NCBI GenBank assembly: GCA_013215175.1
Contig: JABSRH010000004.1
Span: 1 to 39,755 of the forward strand
DNA: 39,755 bases
Source: Parvularculaceae bacterium
GTDB taxonomy: Bacteria > Pseudomonadota > Alphaproteobacteria > Caulobacterales > Parvularculaceae
Reading direction: 5' to 3'
A program made the position numbers and the translations under genes. Below, piece by piece: positions 24,960 to 34,127 of the stretch. The notes beneath the pieces were generated by a model, which made no database searches, had not been told where the DNA came from, and saw only the letters and a program-made list of their open reading frames with translations. Numbering within the stretch: the first letter of the stretch is position 1; every line of letters starts with the position of its first letter.

Positions 24960-25963
24960 CCCTCACCCCGTTCACAGGATCCTCGGCGATCGACGAAGAG
25001 GCAGCCCTTTGGGTGGCTCGTGCCGATGGCCGCGCTTTGTCTGCTGACGAGCAGGCAGAGCTCAAGGCCTGGCTAGAGCGCAGCCCCCAGCACCGCGAGC
25101 GCTTTCGTGAGATGGCCGCGCTCCACAAGGGTTTGCGCCAAGACGTCGACAGGAGTACGGCTCCGCAGACACTCTCCGTGTCAGGCGCAACCTGGCTCTT
25201 GGCCAAGCGTCGCCCCGCCGCCGTTTCCGGTTTGGCCGCTACCGTAGCGGCCGTCTTTGCCCTGAGCATCGGGGCACTGAACCCGCTCACCCCTACGGGA
25301 CCTGAGGTTATCCGCACCGCCGTGGGCCAGCAACTTGAGCAACAGCTGGCTGATGGATCAGTCGTAATCGTCAACACCGGCACCGACCTAACGTTCGACC
25401 TTCAAGACGAGGAGCGCTTGGTCACCATGACCGGCGGCGAAGCCTTGTTCGACGTGGCCCACGACCCCTCCCGACCCTTCATCGTCTCGGTGGGCGATCG
25501 CCGCGTGCGCGTCCTGGGCACGACGTTCTCGGTCAGAGCTGACGAGGGCGCCTTCGAGGTACTCGTTGAGGAAGGCTTGGTCCGCGTCGAGGCCGCCAGC
25601 ACGATGGCGGAGGATGTTGCGCCCATACTCCTCTCGCCAAAGCAACGGGTTCGGATCATCGACGAGGACTTGGCCATCGATGCCTTGAATGATGCCGAGC
25701 TGGCGCGTGAGTTGAGTTGGCGCGGCGGTTCTCTGGTCTTCTCGGAGACACCGCTCGAAGAAGTCGTGGCGGAAGTCAGCCGCTATACCGAGCGCCAGAT
25801 CATCATCGCCGACGCCACGCTTCGCGATGTGCCCATCGACGGATACTTCCCGGTGGGTGACGTCGACGCCCTCATCGAGGCCCTGTCGCTCGGCTTCGAC
25901 ATCCAGGCCTCCTCGGCCCCGAACGGCCAGCTCGAGCTGCGTTCAGACGCCAACAGCAACTAG
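24956..25963 (+). CDS. FecR-family anti-sigma / signal transducer
   Basis: MTLTPFTGSSAIDEEAALWVARADGRALSADEQAELKAWLERSPQHRERF, TM segment, DLTFDLQDEERLVTMTGGEALFDVAHDPSRPFIV, C-terminal STN-like region. ATGA overlap with the sigma factor. Confidence 0.92.
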   Translation: MTLTPFTGSSAIDEEAALWVARADGRALSADEQAELKAWLERSPQHRERFREMAALHKGLRQDVDRSTAPQTLSVSGATWLLAKRRPAAVSGLAATVAAVFALSIGALNPLTPTGPEVIRTAVGQQLEQQLADGSVVIVNTGTDLTFDLQDEERLVTMTGGEALFDVAHDPSRPFIVSVGDRRVRVLGTTFSVRADEGAFEVLVEEGLVRVEAASTMAEDVAPILLSPKQRVRIIDEDLAIDALNDAELARELSWRGGSLVFSETPLEEVVAEVSRYTERQIIIADATLRDVPIDGYFPVGDVDALIEALSLGFDIQASSAPNGQLELRSDANSN

Positions 25964-26023
25964 CCTTAATTTTTTTCGAATGCGCGTGGAGGGTTTCCGA
26001 TCCGCCGCGCTTATTAGAGTTGG

Positions 26024-28645
26024 ATGGGCGCGCTGCGTCGCGTATCATCTGGCCGAAAAGAAAAAATTCAAGGTCGGAAACGTTTGTTAGTTTTAGGAGG
26101 GATGGCGGTCGCTGCGACGGCGTTCATCGTACAAGGAGAGACTCGCTTTGATGTCCCTCCGGGTACGCTTTCGGACGCCCTCATCGATCTTTCCCGACAG
26201 GCTGATCTTCGACTTCTGGTCTCGAGTGGACTCGTGCGCGGAGCCAATAGCTCCGGCCTGCAAGGTACCTTTTCGGCTGAAGAGGCGCTGATCGCGCTTT
26301 TGGATGATACCGGCTTGGAAGGTCGGATCACTGAAAGCGGTGTCATCGTCATTACAGAGACGAAAACGGCCGACAGGGAGACGGACGAGATGAACATGAA
26401 GAAAGCAAGCCTTACCGGCGGCGCATCATTGATGGCGCTGCTGATCGGCACCACGGCGACGGCGCAAGATGACAACGGGGACTATGGCGACGAAGACGTC
26501 ATTGTTGTCATCGGTACAGCCGGCGCGGCGGGAACAGATCGCCAAGACGCCAGTTTCGCGGTGACCACCATTCCAACGGACTCAATTGAGCGGTTCCAAC
26601 CCCAGTCCACGGCGGACCTTTTCCGCCAAATTCCAGGTGTTTGGGTCGAGAGCTCTGGTGGTGTAGCCGGTGCGAATATTTTCGTCCGTGGTCTGCCCTC
26701 CGGCGGTGACGCTCCGTTCGTGACGCTGGCGATCAATGGTGGGCCGATTTACGGCGCCTCCACCCTGTCCTTCTTCGAGCAGTCGTCGATCTTCCGTACC
26801 GACTTCACCATTGAGCAGGTGGAAGGTCTTCGCGGTGGTCCAAGCTCCGTCTTCGGCGCGGGTCAGCCCGGCCTGACGGTCAACTTCAACCTCAAAGAAG
26901 GTGGCGACACCACAGAGGGTACGGCCAGGTACACCTACTCCGACTTTGGCGGCCACCGCGTAGACGGTGTTGTCAGTGGTCCGATCACTGACTCTTTGAC
27001 CTACATGGTCGGCGGCTACATCCGCGGCTCCGATGGCCTGCGCGATACCGAGTTCCAGTCCGAAGAAGGCTACCAGATCACTGGCCACCTGGTGAAGGAT
27101 CTGGGGCGGGGTGAGCTGTCTGGCTACATCCGGGCCACCGATGACCACGGCCAATGGGTCCTGCCGCAAGCCCTCAACACCGGCAACGACGCTGGCACCT
27201 TCGCTCAGCTCGGAGACGCCACACGTAGACGGACGATCCAAGTGGGTCCGAATGGCGAAACGCAAGAGTTCGACTTCGCCAACGGTCGGGGCTGGGACGG
27301 CGTGGTCGCCGGCAGCCGCTTCTCTTATGAGCTGACCGACACGTTCACCGTTCGGAACGTGCTCACCTACACGAACGGCGATGCCGACACGTTTGGCTTT
27401 GTCCCATCCGGAGCCGCCATCCCGGTATCGGATCTGTCCGCTCAGATCGGTGGACCCGTGGCCACAGCAGGCGGCGAAGTTCTGGGTGCGGGCGACTTTG
27501 TCCAAACCTATGGGCACTGGGTCGTGCAGAAAGAAATCGATGCGCTCACCAACGATTTCAGCGGCAATCTCTCGCTCGGCGGGCACGACATCACTGTCGG
27601 CGCCTATGTCCAAGACTTCAGCTCTGACGACACATGGTTCCTTGGCAACCCCATCCCCGTCCACAACACCGCCAATGGCGACTTGCTCGACGCAGCGATC
27701 ACGCCAGCCGACATCGCGGCAGCTGGCGGTGATGCTGGCTTCTCGTTTGGCCTAGCTTCTGAAGGCGACGCCCAGAATTTTGCTCTCTATGCAGCCGATT
27801 CCTGGCAAGTCACCGAAGCCCTTCGCATCGACGGCGGTATCCGCCGTGAGTGGTTCGATCTCGACTATGTGCTCGATACCGGCCCTGGCTATGCCGACGG
27901 CACGGTTGACCTCGACACCAGCGTCGATGGCGAAGAATGGGCGTGGACGCTGGCTGGCAACTACACCTTCACACCGGAATGGTCCGCATTCGCACGTTAC
28001 TCGAACGGCTTCCTGTTCCCTCACTTTGATGAGATCCGTGAAGGCGCCTTCAGTGTTGACGACGTCAAACAGATGGAAGGCGGCATCAAATATTCAGGCG
28101 AGTTCCTGAATCTGTACGCCACAGCCTTCTACAACACCAACGATGCGTTCGCGTCGAACGTCGGCTCCACGGTGGCCAACGCAGCGTTCGAAACCGAAGC
28201 TCTCGGTATCGAAATTGACGGTACGGTCAAGCTTGATGCCTTCCAAATGCGCTTCAACGCCACGTTCCAAGATGCCGAGATCACCGCATCAACGACGGCG
28301 TCACAGGTTGGCAATCGCGTTCAACGCCAGCCGGAATCGCAGTTCCGTATCGAGCCTTCTTACACCTTCGGAACTGGCCCAGTGGAAACAATCGTATACG
28401 GTGCAGCGACGTTCGTGGGCGATCGCTTCGGGGACCTCGACAACACAGTCGAACTTGAAGGCTACGAGAAGGTCGACGCTGGCGTGATCTTCCAGCATGA
28501 AAGCGGCGCCTTCGTTCAAGTCTTCGCCGACAACCTCACCGACAGCGACGGCATCACCGAAGGTGATCCTCGCAACCCGGCCGCACCGAACGGCCGTCCG
28601 ATCTTCGGTCGCTCCGTGAACTTCACGGTCGGCGTGAACTTCTAA
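26024..28645 (+). CDS. STN-domain / TonB-dependent outer-membrane receptor with an apparent internal second signal peptide
   Basis: STN-type segment (FDVPPGTLSDALIDLSRQADLRLLVSSGLVRGANSSGLQGTFSAEEALIALLDDTGL), then MNMKKASLTGGASLMALLIGTTATAQ, plug (IPTDSIERFQPQSTADLFRQIPGVWV), and a beta-barrel ending VNFTVGVNF. Confidence 0.9.
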   Translation: MGALRRVSSGRKEKIQGRKRLLVLGGMAVAATAFIVQGETRFDVPPGTLSDALIDLSRQADLRLLVSSGLVRGANSSGLQGTFSAEEALIALLDDTGLEGRITESGVIVITETKTADRETDEMNMKKASLTGGASLMALLIGTTATAQDDNGDYGDEDVIVVIGTAGAAGTDRQDASFAVTTIPTDSIERFQPQSTADLFRQIPGVWVESSGGVAGANIFVRGLPSGGDAPFVTLAINGGPIYGASTLSFFEQSSIFRTDFTIEQVEGLRGGPSSVFGAGQPGLTVNFNLKEGGDTTEGTARYTYSDFGGHRVDGVVSGPITDSLTYMVGGYIRGSDGLRDTEFQSEEGYQITGHLVKDLGRGELSGYIRATDDHGQWVLPQALNTGNDAGTFAQLGDATRRRTIQVGPNGETQEFDFANGRGWDGVVAGSRFSYELTDTFTVRNVLTYTNGDADTFGFVPSGAAIPVSDLSAQIGGPVATAGGEVLGAGDFVQTYGHWVVQKEIDALTNDFSGNLSLGGHDITVGAYVQDFSSDDTWFLGNPIPVHNTANGDLLDAAITPADIAAAGGDAGFSFGLASEGDAQNFALYAADSWQVTEALRIDGGIRREWFDLDYVLDTGPGYADGTVDLDTSVDGEEWAWTLAGNYTFTPEWSAFARYSNGFLFPHFDEIREGAFSVDDVKQMEGGIKYSGEFLNLYATAFYNTNDAFASNVGSTVANAAFETEALGIEIDGTVKLDAFQMRFNATFQDAEITASTTASQVGNRVQRQPESQFRIEPSYTFGTGPVETIVYGAATFVGDRFGDLDNTVELEGYEKVDAGVIFQHESGAFVQVFADNLTDSDGITEGDPRNPAAPNGRPIFGRSVNFTVGVNF

Positions 28646-28650
28646 GAACC

Positions 28651-28679
28651 TGCTGGGGCGGAGACGATCCGCCCCAGCA
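28651..28679 (+). terminator. Rho-independent-like terminator/attenuator: TGCTGGGGCGGA-gacga-TCCGCCCCAGCA followed by ctttct
   Basis: Perfect 12-bp GC-rich stem with a 5-nt loop just after the TonB-receptor stop; only a short pyrimidine tail. Confidence 0.75.
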
Positions 28680-28697
28680 CTTTCTGGTCTGATAGAG

Positions 28698-30326
28698 ATG
28701 GTTGCCATGTATCGTTCGTTGCTCGCTGTACTGATCCTTTGCGCATGTGGATCAGAGGCGCCCCCGCCAACCGCCAGCAGCGACCCCCTGCCACCCTCTC
28801 TCGCCTATCCTGAACTCTTCCATCGCGTGGCCAAGTCCGAACTCTATGAGCCGAAGGACTGGGTGGACATGACGCCCATGCGCCCCGTGGCGCAGATCGA
28901 AGCGGATTACCTCAATCAATCCCCCCTAGCTGAGGACGAGCTTGCCGCCTTCGTAGCCGCCAACTTCACGCCAGCGGAATACGCCGCTCGCGAATTCAGC
29001 CTACCGAACGACCGCACACTTACCGAGCACATAGAGGCGTTGTGGCCCCTACTGACCCGCTCCGCCCAAACCAATCAGAACGCCGGATCGCTGTTACCGC
29101 TACCCAACCCTTATATCGTGCCCGGTGGCCGGTTCCGCGAGGTCTATTACTGGGATACCTACTTCACGATGCTCGGTCTCGGCGAAGAGCACGCCGAGCT
29201 CAAACAAGATATCGTGGACAACTTCGCCACTCTGCTTGAGCGCTATGGGCGCATTCCCAACGGCAACCGCAGCTACTATCTCAGCCGGTCCCAACCACCC
29301 TTCTTCCACCTCATGGTGGGTTTGCTCAACGAAGAGCAGCCCGAACAGGCCTATGCGGACTATTTGGGCAGCCTAATGATCGAGCACGCGTTTTGGACAG
29401 CTGACGCGGCAGACCTCCAGCCAGACAACGCGAAAGGACGCAGCGTGGCGATGCCCGATGGCAGCATCCTACAACGCTATTACGACGACCGTGACGTGCC
29501 GCGCGACGAGAGCTATCGCTACGATGTCGAGACTGCGGAACAATCAAACCGCGATCACGCCGAAGTCTACCGCGACTTGCGCGCTGGCGCGGAAAGCGGA
29601 TGGGACTATTCTTCTCGCTGGTTCGTGGGCGAAGGTGGCCTCGAGACTATTCAGACCACAGCGATGGTGCCTGTGGATTTGAACGCCCTACTCTACGGCC
29701 TCGAACGCGCTATTGCTGCTGGATGCCAGTTCACTGGTGACACAGCGTGTGCGGAACGTTTTACTGGCCTCGCGAGCACTCGAAAAGCGGCCATCAACAC
29801 CTACCTTTGGAACGAGCAGTACTACACGGACTATAGCCTAGGCTCGAACGCACCGATCGATCATCTGACAGCGGCAAGCTTGTACCCTCTCTTCCTTCGA
29901 GCGGCGGAGCCTGAGCGCGCAGCCGCCACCCTAGCGGCGGCCGAGAGCCAATTGTTGGCCCCCGGCGGCATCCTCCCGACCCTCAACCGTTCCGGCGAAC
30001 AGTGGGATGCGCCGAACGGTTGGGCGCCGCACCAGTGGATTGCGACCTCCGCAGCACGAAACTTCAACCAAGACGAGTTCGCCGCCGAGATTGCAACGCG
30101 ATGGGTGCGCACGGTCTCCCGAGGTTTCTGCGAGAGCGGCAAACTCACCGAGAAATACAACGTCATCGAAAACGACGAAGGTGGTGGCGGCGAATATCCG
30201 AACCAAGACGGTTTCGGCTGGACCAACGGCGTGACAGCCCGTTTTATCGCAGAGGATGCCAATCTCACCGTCTACGGCGAAATCGCCCCGGCCAATGATA
30301 GCAACGCCTGCGAACTTCCGGGCTAA
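28698..30326 (+). CDS. GH37 trehalase, lipoprotein
   Basis: Lipobox LAVLILCACGS; GH37-like PGGRFREVYYWDTYFTMLGL and QWDAPNGWAPHQWIA, GGGGEYPNQDGFGWTNGV. Start may be 28698 or 28707. Confidence 0.92.
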   Translation: MVAMYRSLLAVLILCACGSEAPPPTASSDPLPPSLAYPELFHRVAKSELYEPKDWVDMTPMRPVAQIEADYLNQSPLAEDELAAFVAANFTPAEYAAREFSLPNDRTLTEHIEALWPLLTRSAQTNQNAGSLLPLPNPYIVPGGRFREVYYWDTYFTMLGLGEEHAELKQDIVDNFATLLERYGRIPNGNRSYYLSRSQPPFFHLMVGLLNEEQPEQAYADYLGSLMIEHAFWTADAADLQPDNAKGRSVAMPDGSILQRYYDDRDVPRDESYRYDVETAEQSNRDHAEVYRDLRAGAESGWDYSSRWFVGEGGLETIQTTAMVPVDLNALLYGLERAIAAGCQFTGDTACAERFTGLASTRKAAINTYLWNEQYYTDYSLGSNAPIDHLTAASLYPLFLRAAEPERAAATLAAAESQLLAPGGILPTLNRSGEQWDAPNGWAPHQWIATSAARNFNQDEFAAEIATRWVRTVSRGFCESGKLTEKYNVIENDEGGGGEYPNQDGFGWTNGVTARFIAEDANLTVYGEIAPANDSNACELPG

Positions 30327-30349
30327 TCAGCGGGTGTCAGGCCTGATTT

Positions 30350-31570
30350 TTAAACTGCCGTCACACGCACAGGCAGATTCTGCACCGCTCTGACAAGGCC
30401 GCAAGGCCCCCAATCCACTTCGTCGACCAAGAGCTCGGCTGCGCTGTAGCGCCCAAGAAATGCACGCAGCGCCACAACGCCAACGGTCCGGGCCAGCGCT
30501 CGTCCCACACAGGCCCGCGGGCCGTAGCCGAAGGTGGCAAGTACTGGTCCCTTTCGGTCGAGATCAAAGCGGTCAGGCTCTGCAAACGCGAGAGGGTCAC
30601 GGTTCGCCGCGGCATTGAACATCAAAACGTTCGTACCCGCAGGAAAGACGTGGCCATCTACTTCAGTATCTTCCGTCGGCGACCGAAAAAGGCCCAAGAT
30701 GGGCGGCGACAACCGCGCGGTTTCCATCCAGGCGGCATCGGCAAGGTTAGGGTCTTCGCGAAGGCGGTCCCATGCGCCTTCTTCCTGCAGAAGGTGACTG
30801 AACATGTTGGCAAGCATGCCTGCAGAACCATCAATGGCATCAAACGTCATCGAGGCGACAATCTCCGATCCCGTACTGTCTAAGGGTTCACTGCCAGGTG
30901 ACTGCAGTGATTGATCAGCCAGCTGAACGACATTGGTGTCCGTCGCCGCACGCAGGCTAGCAGACTTCTCAGCAATCAAAGCCTCGATGTTGGCTGCGCC
31001 TTCGTCCGCTTGACCCAGCTGTTCATCCGCCGACTGAAACCAAAGTGGTATACGGATAGCATTGGCCCATTTGCCCAAGTCTGCTGCATACTCATCACCT
31101 ACGCCCACCATCTGCGCCCACATGAGAGCCGCGACAGGGACAGCGTAGTCATGAACCAGATCGATGATCGGCTTATCGCCGAGCTGGTTCAATTGCCGAC
31201 CGCAAATCTGCTCAGCCATGTCCTTCAAAACCGCCGGACCCAGACCGCTGGCGATAGCGAGAGCCGCTCGGTGAGCTGTCTTATGTTGGGGTTGATTATG
31301 AAACAGCGGATGGTGAGAGAAGACTCGCGCCAGCGCTCCGTCTGCGGAGGGGCCCGTTGCCCGGTCGTCGTTACTCTGCGCCTGTAGGTTGGGGTGCCGG
31401 GAGAGCTTACTCAGAAGGGCATGCCGCGTGACCACCAAGGCTGGCTCGACCGGGTGGGCGAAGACACCACCGCCATGCTCCGCATGCCAAGCGGCAACGA
31501 GCGAACCCAGGTCGCTCGAAAAGTTCGGCGCTGTGAAGGGACTAAAGGGCAGCAGCTTTGCTGGTTCCAT
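30350..31570 (-). CDS. Cytochrome P450
   Basis: ExxR (ETAR) and heme-Cys motif FGYGPRACVGRALAR. Probable start MEPAKLLPFSPF at 31570; the longer ORF-track start is less likely. Confidence 0.9.
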   Translation of the reverse strand: MEPAKLLPFSPFTAPNFSSDLGSLVAAWHAEHGGGVFAHPVEPALVVTRHALLSKLSRHPNLQAQSNDDRATGPSADGALARVFSHHPLFHNQPQHKTAHRAALAIASGLGPAVLKDMAEQICGRQLNQLGDKPIIDLVHDYAVPVAALMWAQMVGVGDEYAADLGKWANAIRIPLWFQSADEQLGQADEGAANIEALIAEKSASLRAATDTNVVQLADQSLQSPGSEPLDSTGSEIVASMTFDAIDGSAGMLANMFSHLLQEEGAWDRLREDPNLADAAWMETARLSPPILGLFRSPTEDTEVDGHVFPAGTNVLMFNAAANRDPLAFAEPDRFDLDRKGPVLATFGYGPRACVGRALARTVGVVALRAFLGRYSAAELLVDEVDWGPCGLVRAVQNLPVRVTAV

Positions 31571-31742
31571 CCGCAACGTCGTTCTCTCCCACTTTTGTAC
31601 TACAGTTCTTGCCGCAGTTAGATTGGGGAGGCAACCAACCTCAGCATCGACGCCGCCCAACGGGTGACTTCAATCAATGACAGAAGTTATTGTCGCACAA
31701 AATACGCGGAAGTCGCGGCTGGAAATAACGATCGAGGGGAGA

Positions 31743-31818
31743 TGGTGCCCAGGGGCGGAATCGAACCACCGACACGCGGATTTTCAATCCGCTGCTCTAC
31801 CAACTGAGCTACCTGGGC
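31743..31818 (-). tRNA. tRNA-Phe (anticodon GAA), CCA encoded
   Basis: Reverse complement GCCCAGGTAGCTCAGTTGGTAGAGCAGCGGATTGAAAATCCGCGTGTCGGTGGTTCGATTCCGCCCCTGGGCACCA folds as a cloverleaf; anticodon loop TTGAAAA. Confidence 0.97.
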
Positions 31819-31884
31819 CAGAGCGGGGGCCATAGCGTCCTAGATTGGCCCTGTCTACTGGAAATACGCGGTTTGCTTAACGGC

Positions 31885-32823
31885 TCAGGGCGCCGCCAAA
31901 CCCATCGCAAGCTTGATGTTATCGAGGGCTTGGGTCGCGGCGCCTTTGCGTAAGTTGTCGAGCGCCGACGAGAAGGTGAGCACCCTGCCCTGCTTACTCA
32001 ACGCGAAGCCGCCGACCTGACATACATCGCGTCCGGCCACCGCCGAGACCTCCGGCAATGGAGCCGTCACTTCCACCATGGGCGCCCCGGCATAGGTCTC
32101 TTCGAAGAGTTGTTGCACCTCGTCCGCAGTCATGGACTGACTCAACGGCACGGTCATCGTGACGATCAGCCCTCGGAAGAAGCCTGCCACATGAGGAGTG
32201 AACGCTACCGATAGACCAGTGAAGCCTTCTACCTCTGCCTCATGGCCATGGCCGCCAAACTTATAAGGAAGCACGTTGTTTTGCAGGCGCTCGGGGTCAT
32301 TCGTCTGCCCGGGCGTTGTTCCCGCTCCGGAGAATCCTGAAATGCCACTTGCCGCGACCACACCATCGGTCAGATCGCGCAACGGCCAAAGTCCGACATT
32401 CATCGCGGTCGCATAGCAACCAGGATTGGCTATCCAACGCGCCTTCACGATCGCGCCTTGTGCCATATCAAAGGCACCATAGCTCCATCCGTCTTTGTGG
32501 CGATAATCTGCACTAAGATCGATGACTACCGGCGGGGTGGGCAAGACGTTTAGAGCTTGCACAAACGGCTCGGCCGCCCCATTCGGCATGCCAAGCACGA
32601 CCACATCAGCCCTTTTGCTGCTCAGCTCTTCTGGTGAAACCTGATCGGCCACGTAGTCGCCAAAGCGCGTTAGCCCCATCAATCCTGGCAAGGTAGACAG
32701 GCGTCGACCCTCCATGGCGCGACTGCTCGCGAACGCCAGGTCGAAACGCTCGTCTTGATCGAGTTCACTGATCAATTCGCGACCCACATAGCCGCGAGCA
32801 CCAATCAAACCGACCCGGATCAT
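31885..32823 (-). CDS. argC: N-acetyl-gamma-glutamyl-phosphate reductase
   Basis: VGLIGARGYVGRELISELDQ, WIANPGCYATAMNVGL, GHGHEAEVEGF. Confidence 0.93.
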   Translation of the reverse strand: MIRVGLIGARGYVGRELISELDQDERFDLAFASSRAMEGRRLSTLPGLMGLTRFGDYVADQVSPEELSSKRADVVVLGMPNGAAEPFVQALNVLPTPPVVIDLSADYRHKDGWSYGAFDMAQGAIVKARWIANPGCYATAMNVGLWPLRDLTDGVVAASGISGFSGAGTTPGQTNDPERLQNNVLPYKFGGHGHEAEVEGFTGLSVAFTPHVAGFFRGLIVTMTVPLSQSMTADEVQQLFEETYAGAPMVEVTAPLPEVSAVAGRDVCQVGGFALSKQGRVLTFSSALDNLRKGAATQALDNIKLAMGLAAP

Positions 32824-34127
32824 GTTTCACCCACAAAGTCGCCTGGCCTCGTGGCCAGCGTATCGGCCAACGCACCCATTCTCGCCTCGAGCTCGCGGCC
32901 TACCCAGAACACTGTCCACTCACCTCGACGCACACTACCGTCCGCCTGCGCATGATAGAACGCATTGAAAGGATTGGCATGGCGTGAGCGCCAAACAATC
33001 TGGGGTGATGCAGCGATCAGCGAGGTCCAAAGGCTCTTTGCCAACCCCTCGCCGCGAGCTGCACTCAGCACCGCGAACTTATCGAGGACATCGACACCGT
33101 CGAGGTTCGTGACCACAGCACCAGCACGCCGTTTCGCCGACAAAAGACAGTAGCGGGGCGAGAACTCGTCCCAGTACGTTTCTTTGAGGGTTCGCTTGAA
33201 GGCTTCTTCAACAAGCGGCTGGATGTCACGGCGTTCTACACGGACCAATTCTTCGATCAGCTCTCCACGACGGACCAAGGTGCCCGAGCCGGAGTGCGTA
33301 AAGAGCTCCCGAATGAGGCCTGCCGTGTTAGTGATGGAAACGGACGACGAGCTTGGCAAGCCTTCGAGCAGGTCATCGATTTCCTGCAACTTGTGGCGCA
33401 TCCCGCCCTGTAACCACGGCGCATTGTAAAGCTCCTCGCGCTCGATCGCGAGGTTGATGCTACTAATGATCTCGTTTGCGCCATCGAGAATACCGCCCAT
33501 GCCGGTGACAAAGACAATCTTCTGGGGACTGAGCGCCTTTGCCACGGCATTGGCCACATTGTCGGCATTGACGTTCAGCAGTCGGCCGGCGCTGTCGACG
33601 TGGACGCAACTAATAAGCGGCACAACGCCCGCAGTCAGAAGCCCATTCAGGGCCTCCGTATCGATGGCCTTCACATCACCGACCATCCCGTAAGTCGCAG
33701 GTTCGATCGCCTCAACACCGATAACACCCGGGTGCACATGCGCGCTGGCGCCGCCGAACGTCCGCATAGCGAGGGCAAGCTTATTGCCCATCTCACCCGC
33801 AGCCTTCGCCACGAGAGGCATCGCTGCCTCCGGGGTCACGCGCAGGCCATCTCGCCGCTCTTCAGCGAAACCGTGCTGGCTCAGCTCTTCGTTGAGCTGA
33901 GGACCTGCTCCGTACACGACAATAGGCGGCAAACCCAGCGCTTGAAGCAAACTCAGGGCCTCTGCGAGTGGCTCCAAACCGCGATCAACGATCGCGCCGC
34001 CCACTTTCACGACGGCAAAACAGCCGTCCGCCGCGTCGCTGAACCGGCGAAGATAGGCGCGCACCTCGCGGCCCTCTTCAAGCCCCGCGAGCAGCATCAG
34101 CGCCCGCTGCTTAAATCTCTTATCCGG
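32820..34127 (-). CDS. argB: Acetylglutamate kinase fused to a C-terminal GNAT (N-acetylglutamate synthase-type) domain
   Basis: Kinase core (FAVVKVGGAIVD, PIVVYGAGPQLNEEL, VNADNVANAVAKALSPQKIVFVTG) plus an extra ~150-aa GNAT-like domain (FSPRYCLLSAKRRAGAVVTNLDGVDVLDKFAVLSAARGEGLAKSLW). Confidence 0.9.
   Translation of the reverse strand, partial: PDKRFKQRALMLLAGLEEGREVRAYLRRFSDAADGCFAVVKVGGAIVDRGLEPLAEALSLLQALGLPPIVVYGAGPQLNEELSQHGFAEERRDGLRVTPEAAMPLVAKAAGEMGNKLALAMRTFGGASAHVHPGVIGVEAIEPATYGMVGDVKAIDTEALNGLLTAGVVPLISCVHVDSAGRLLNVNADNVANAVAKALSPQKIVFVTGMGGILDGANEIISSINLAIEREELYNAPWLQGGMRHKLQEIDDLLEGLPSSSSVSITNTAGLIRELFTHSGSGTLVRRGELIEELVRVERRDIQPLVEEAFKRTLKETYWDEFSPRYCLLSAKRRAGAVVTNLDGVDVLDKFAVLSAARGEGLAKSLWTSLIAASPQIVWRSRHANPFNAFYHAQADGSVRRGEWTVFWVGRELEARMGALADTLATRPGDFVGET

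Noticed and set aside
25969-25976. T-rich run after fecR as a possible terminator
   Set aside because: No convincing GC-rich stem immediately precedes it.
26582-27664. 360-aa minus-strand ORF antisense to the TonB receptor
   Set aside because: Shadow ORF of a GC-rich receptor gene; the plus-strand frame has clear plug/barrel motifs and the minus ORF has no recognisable domain.
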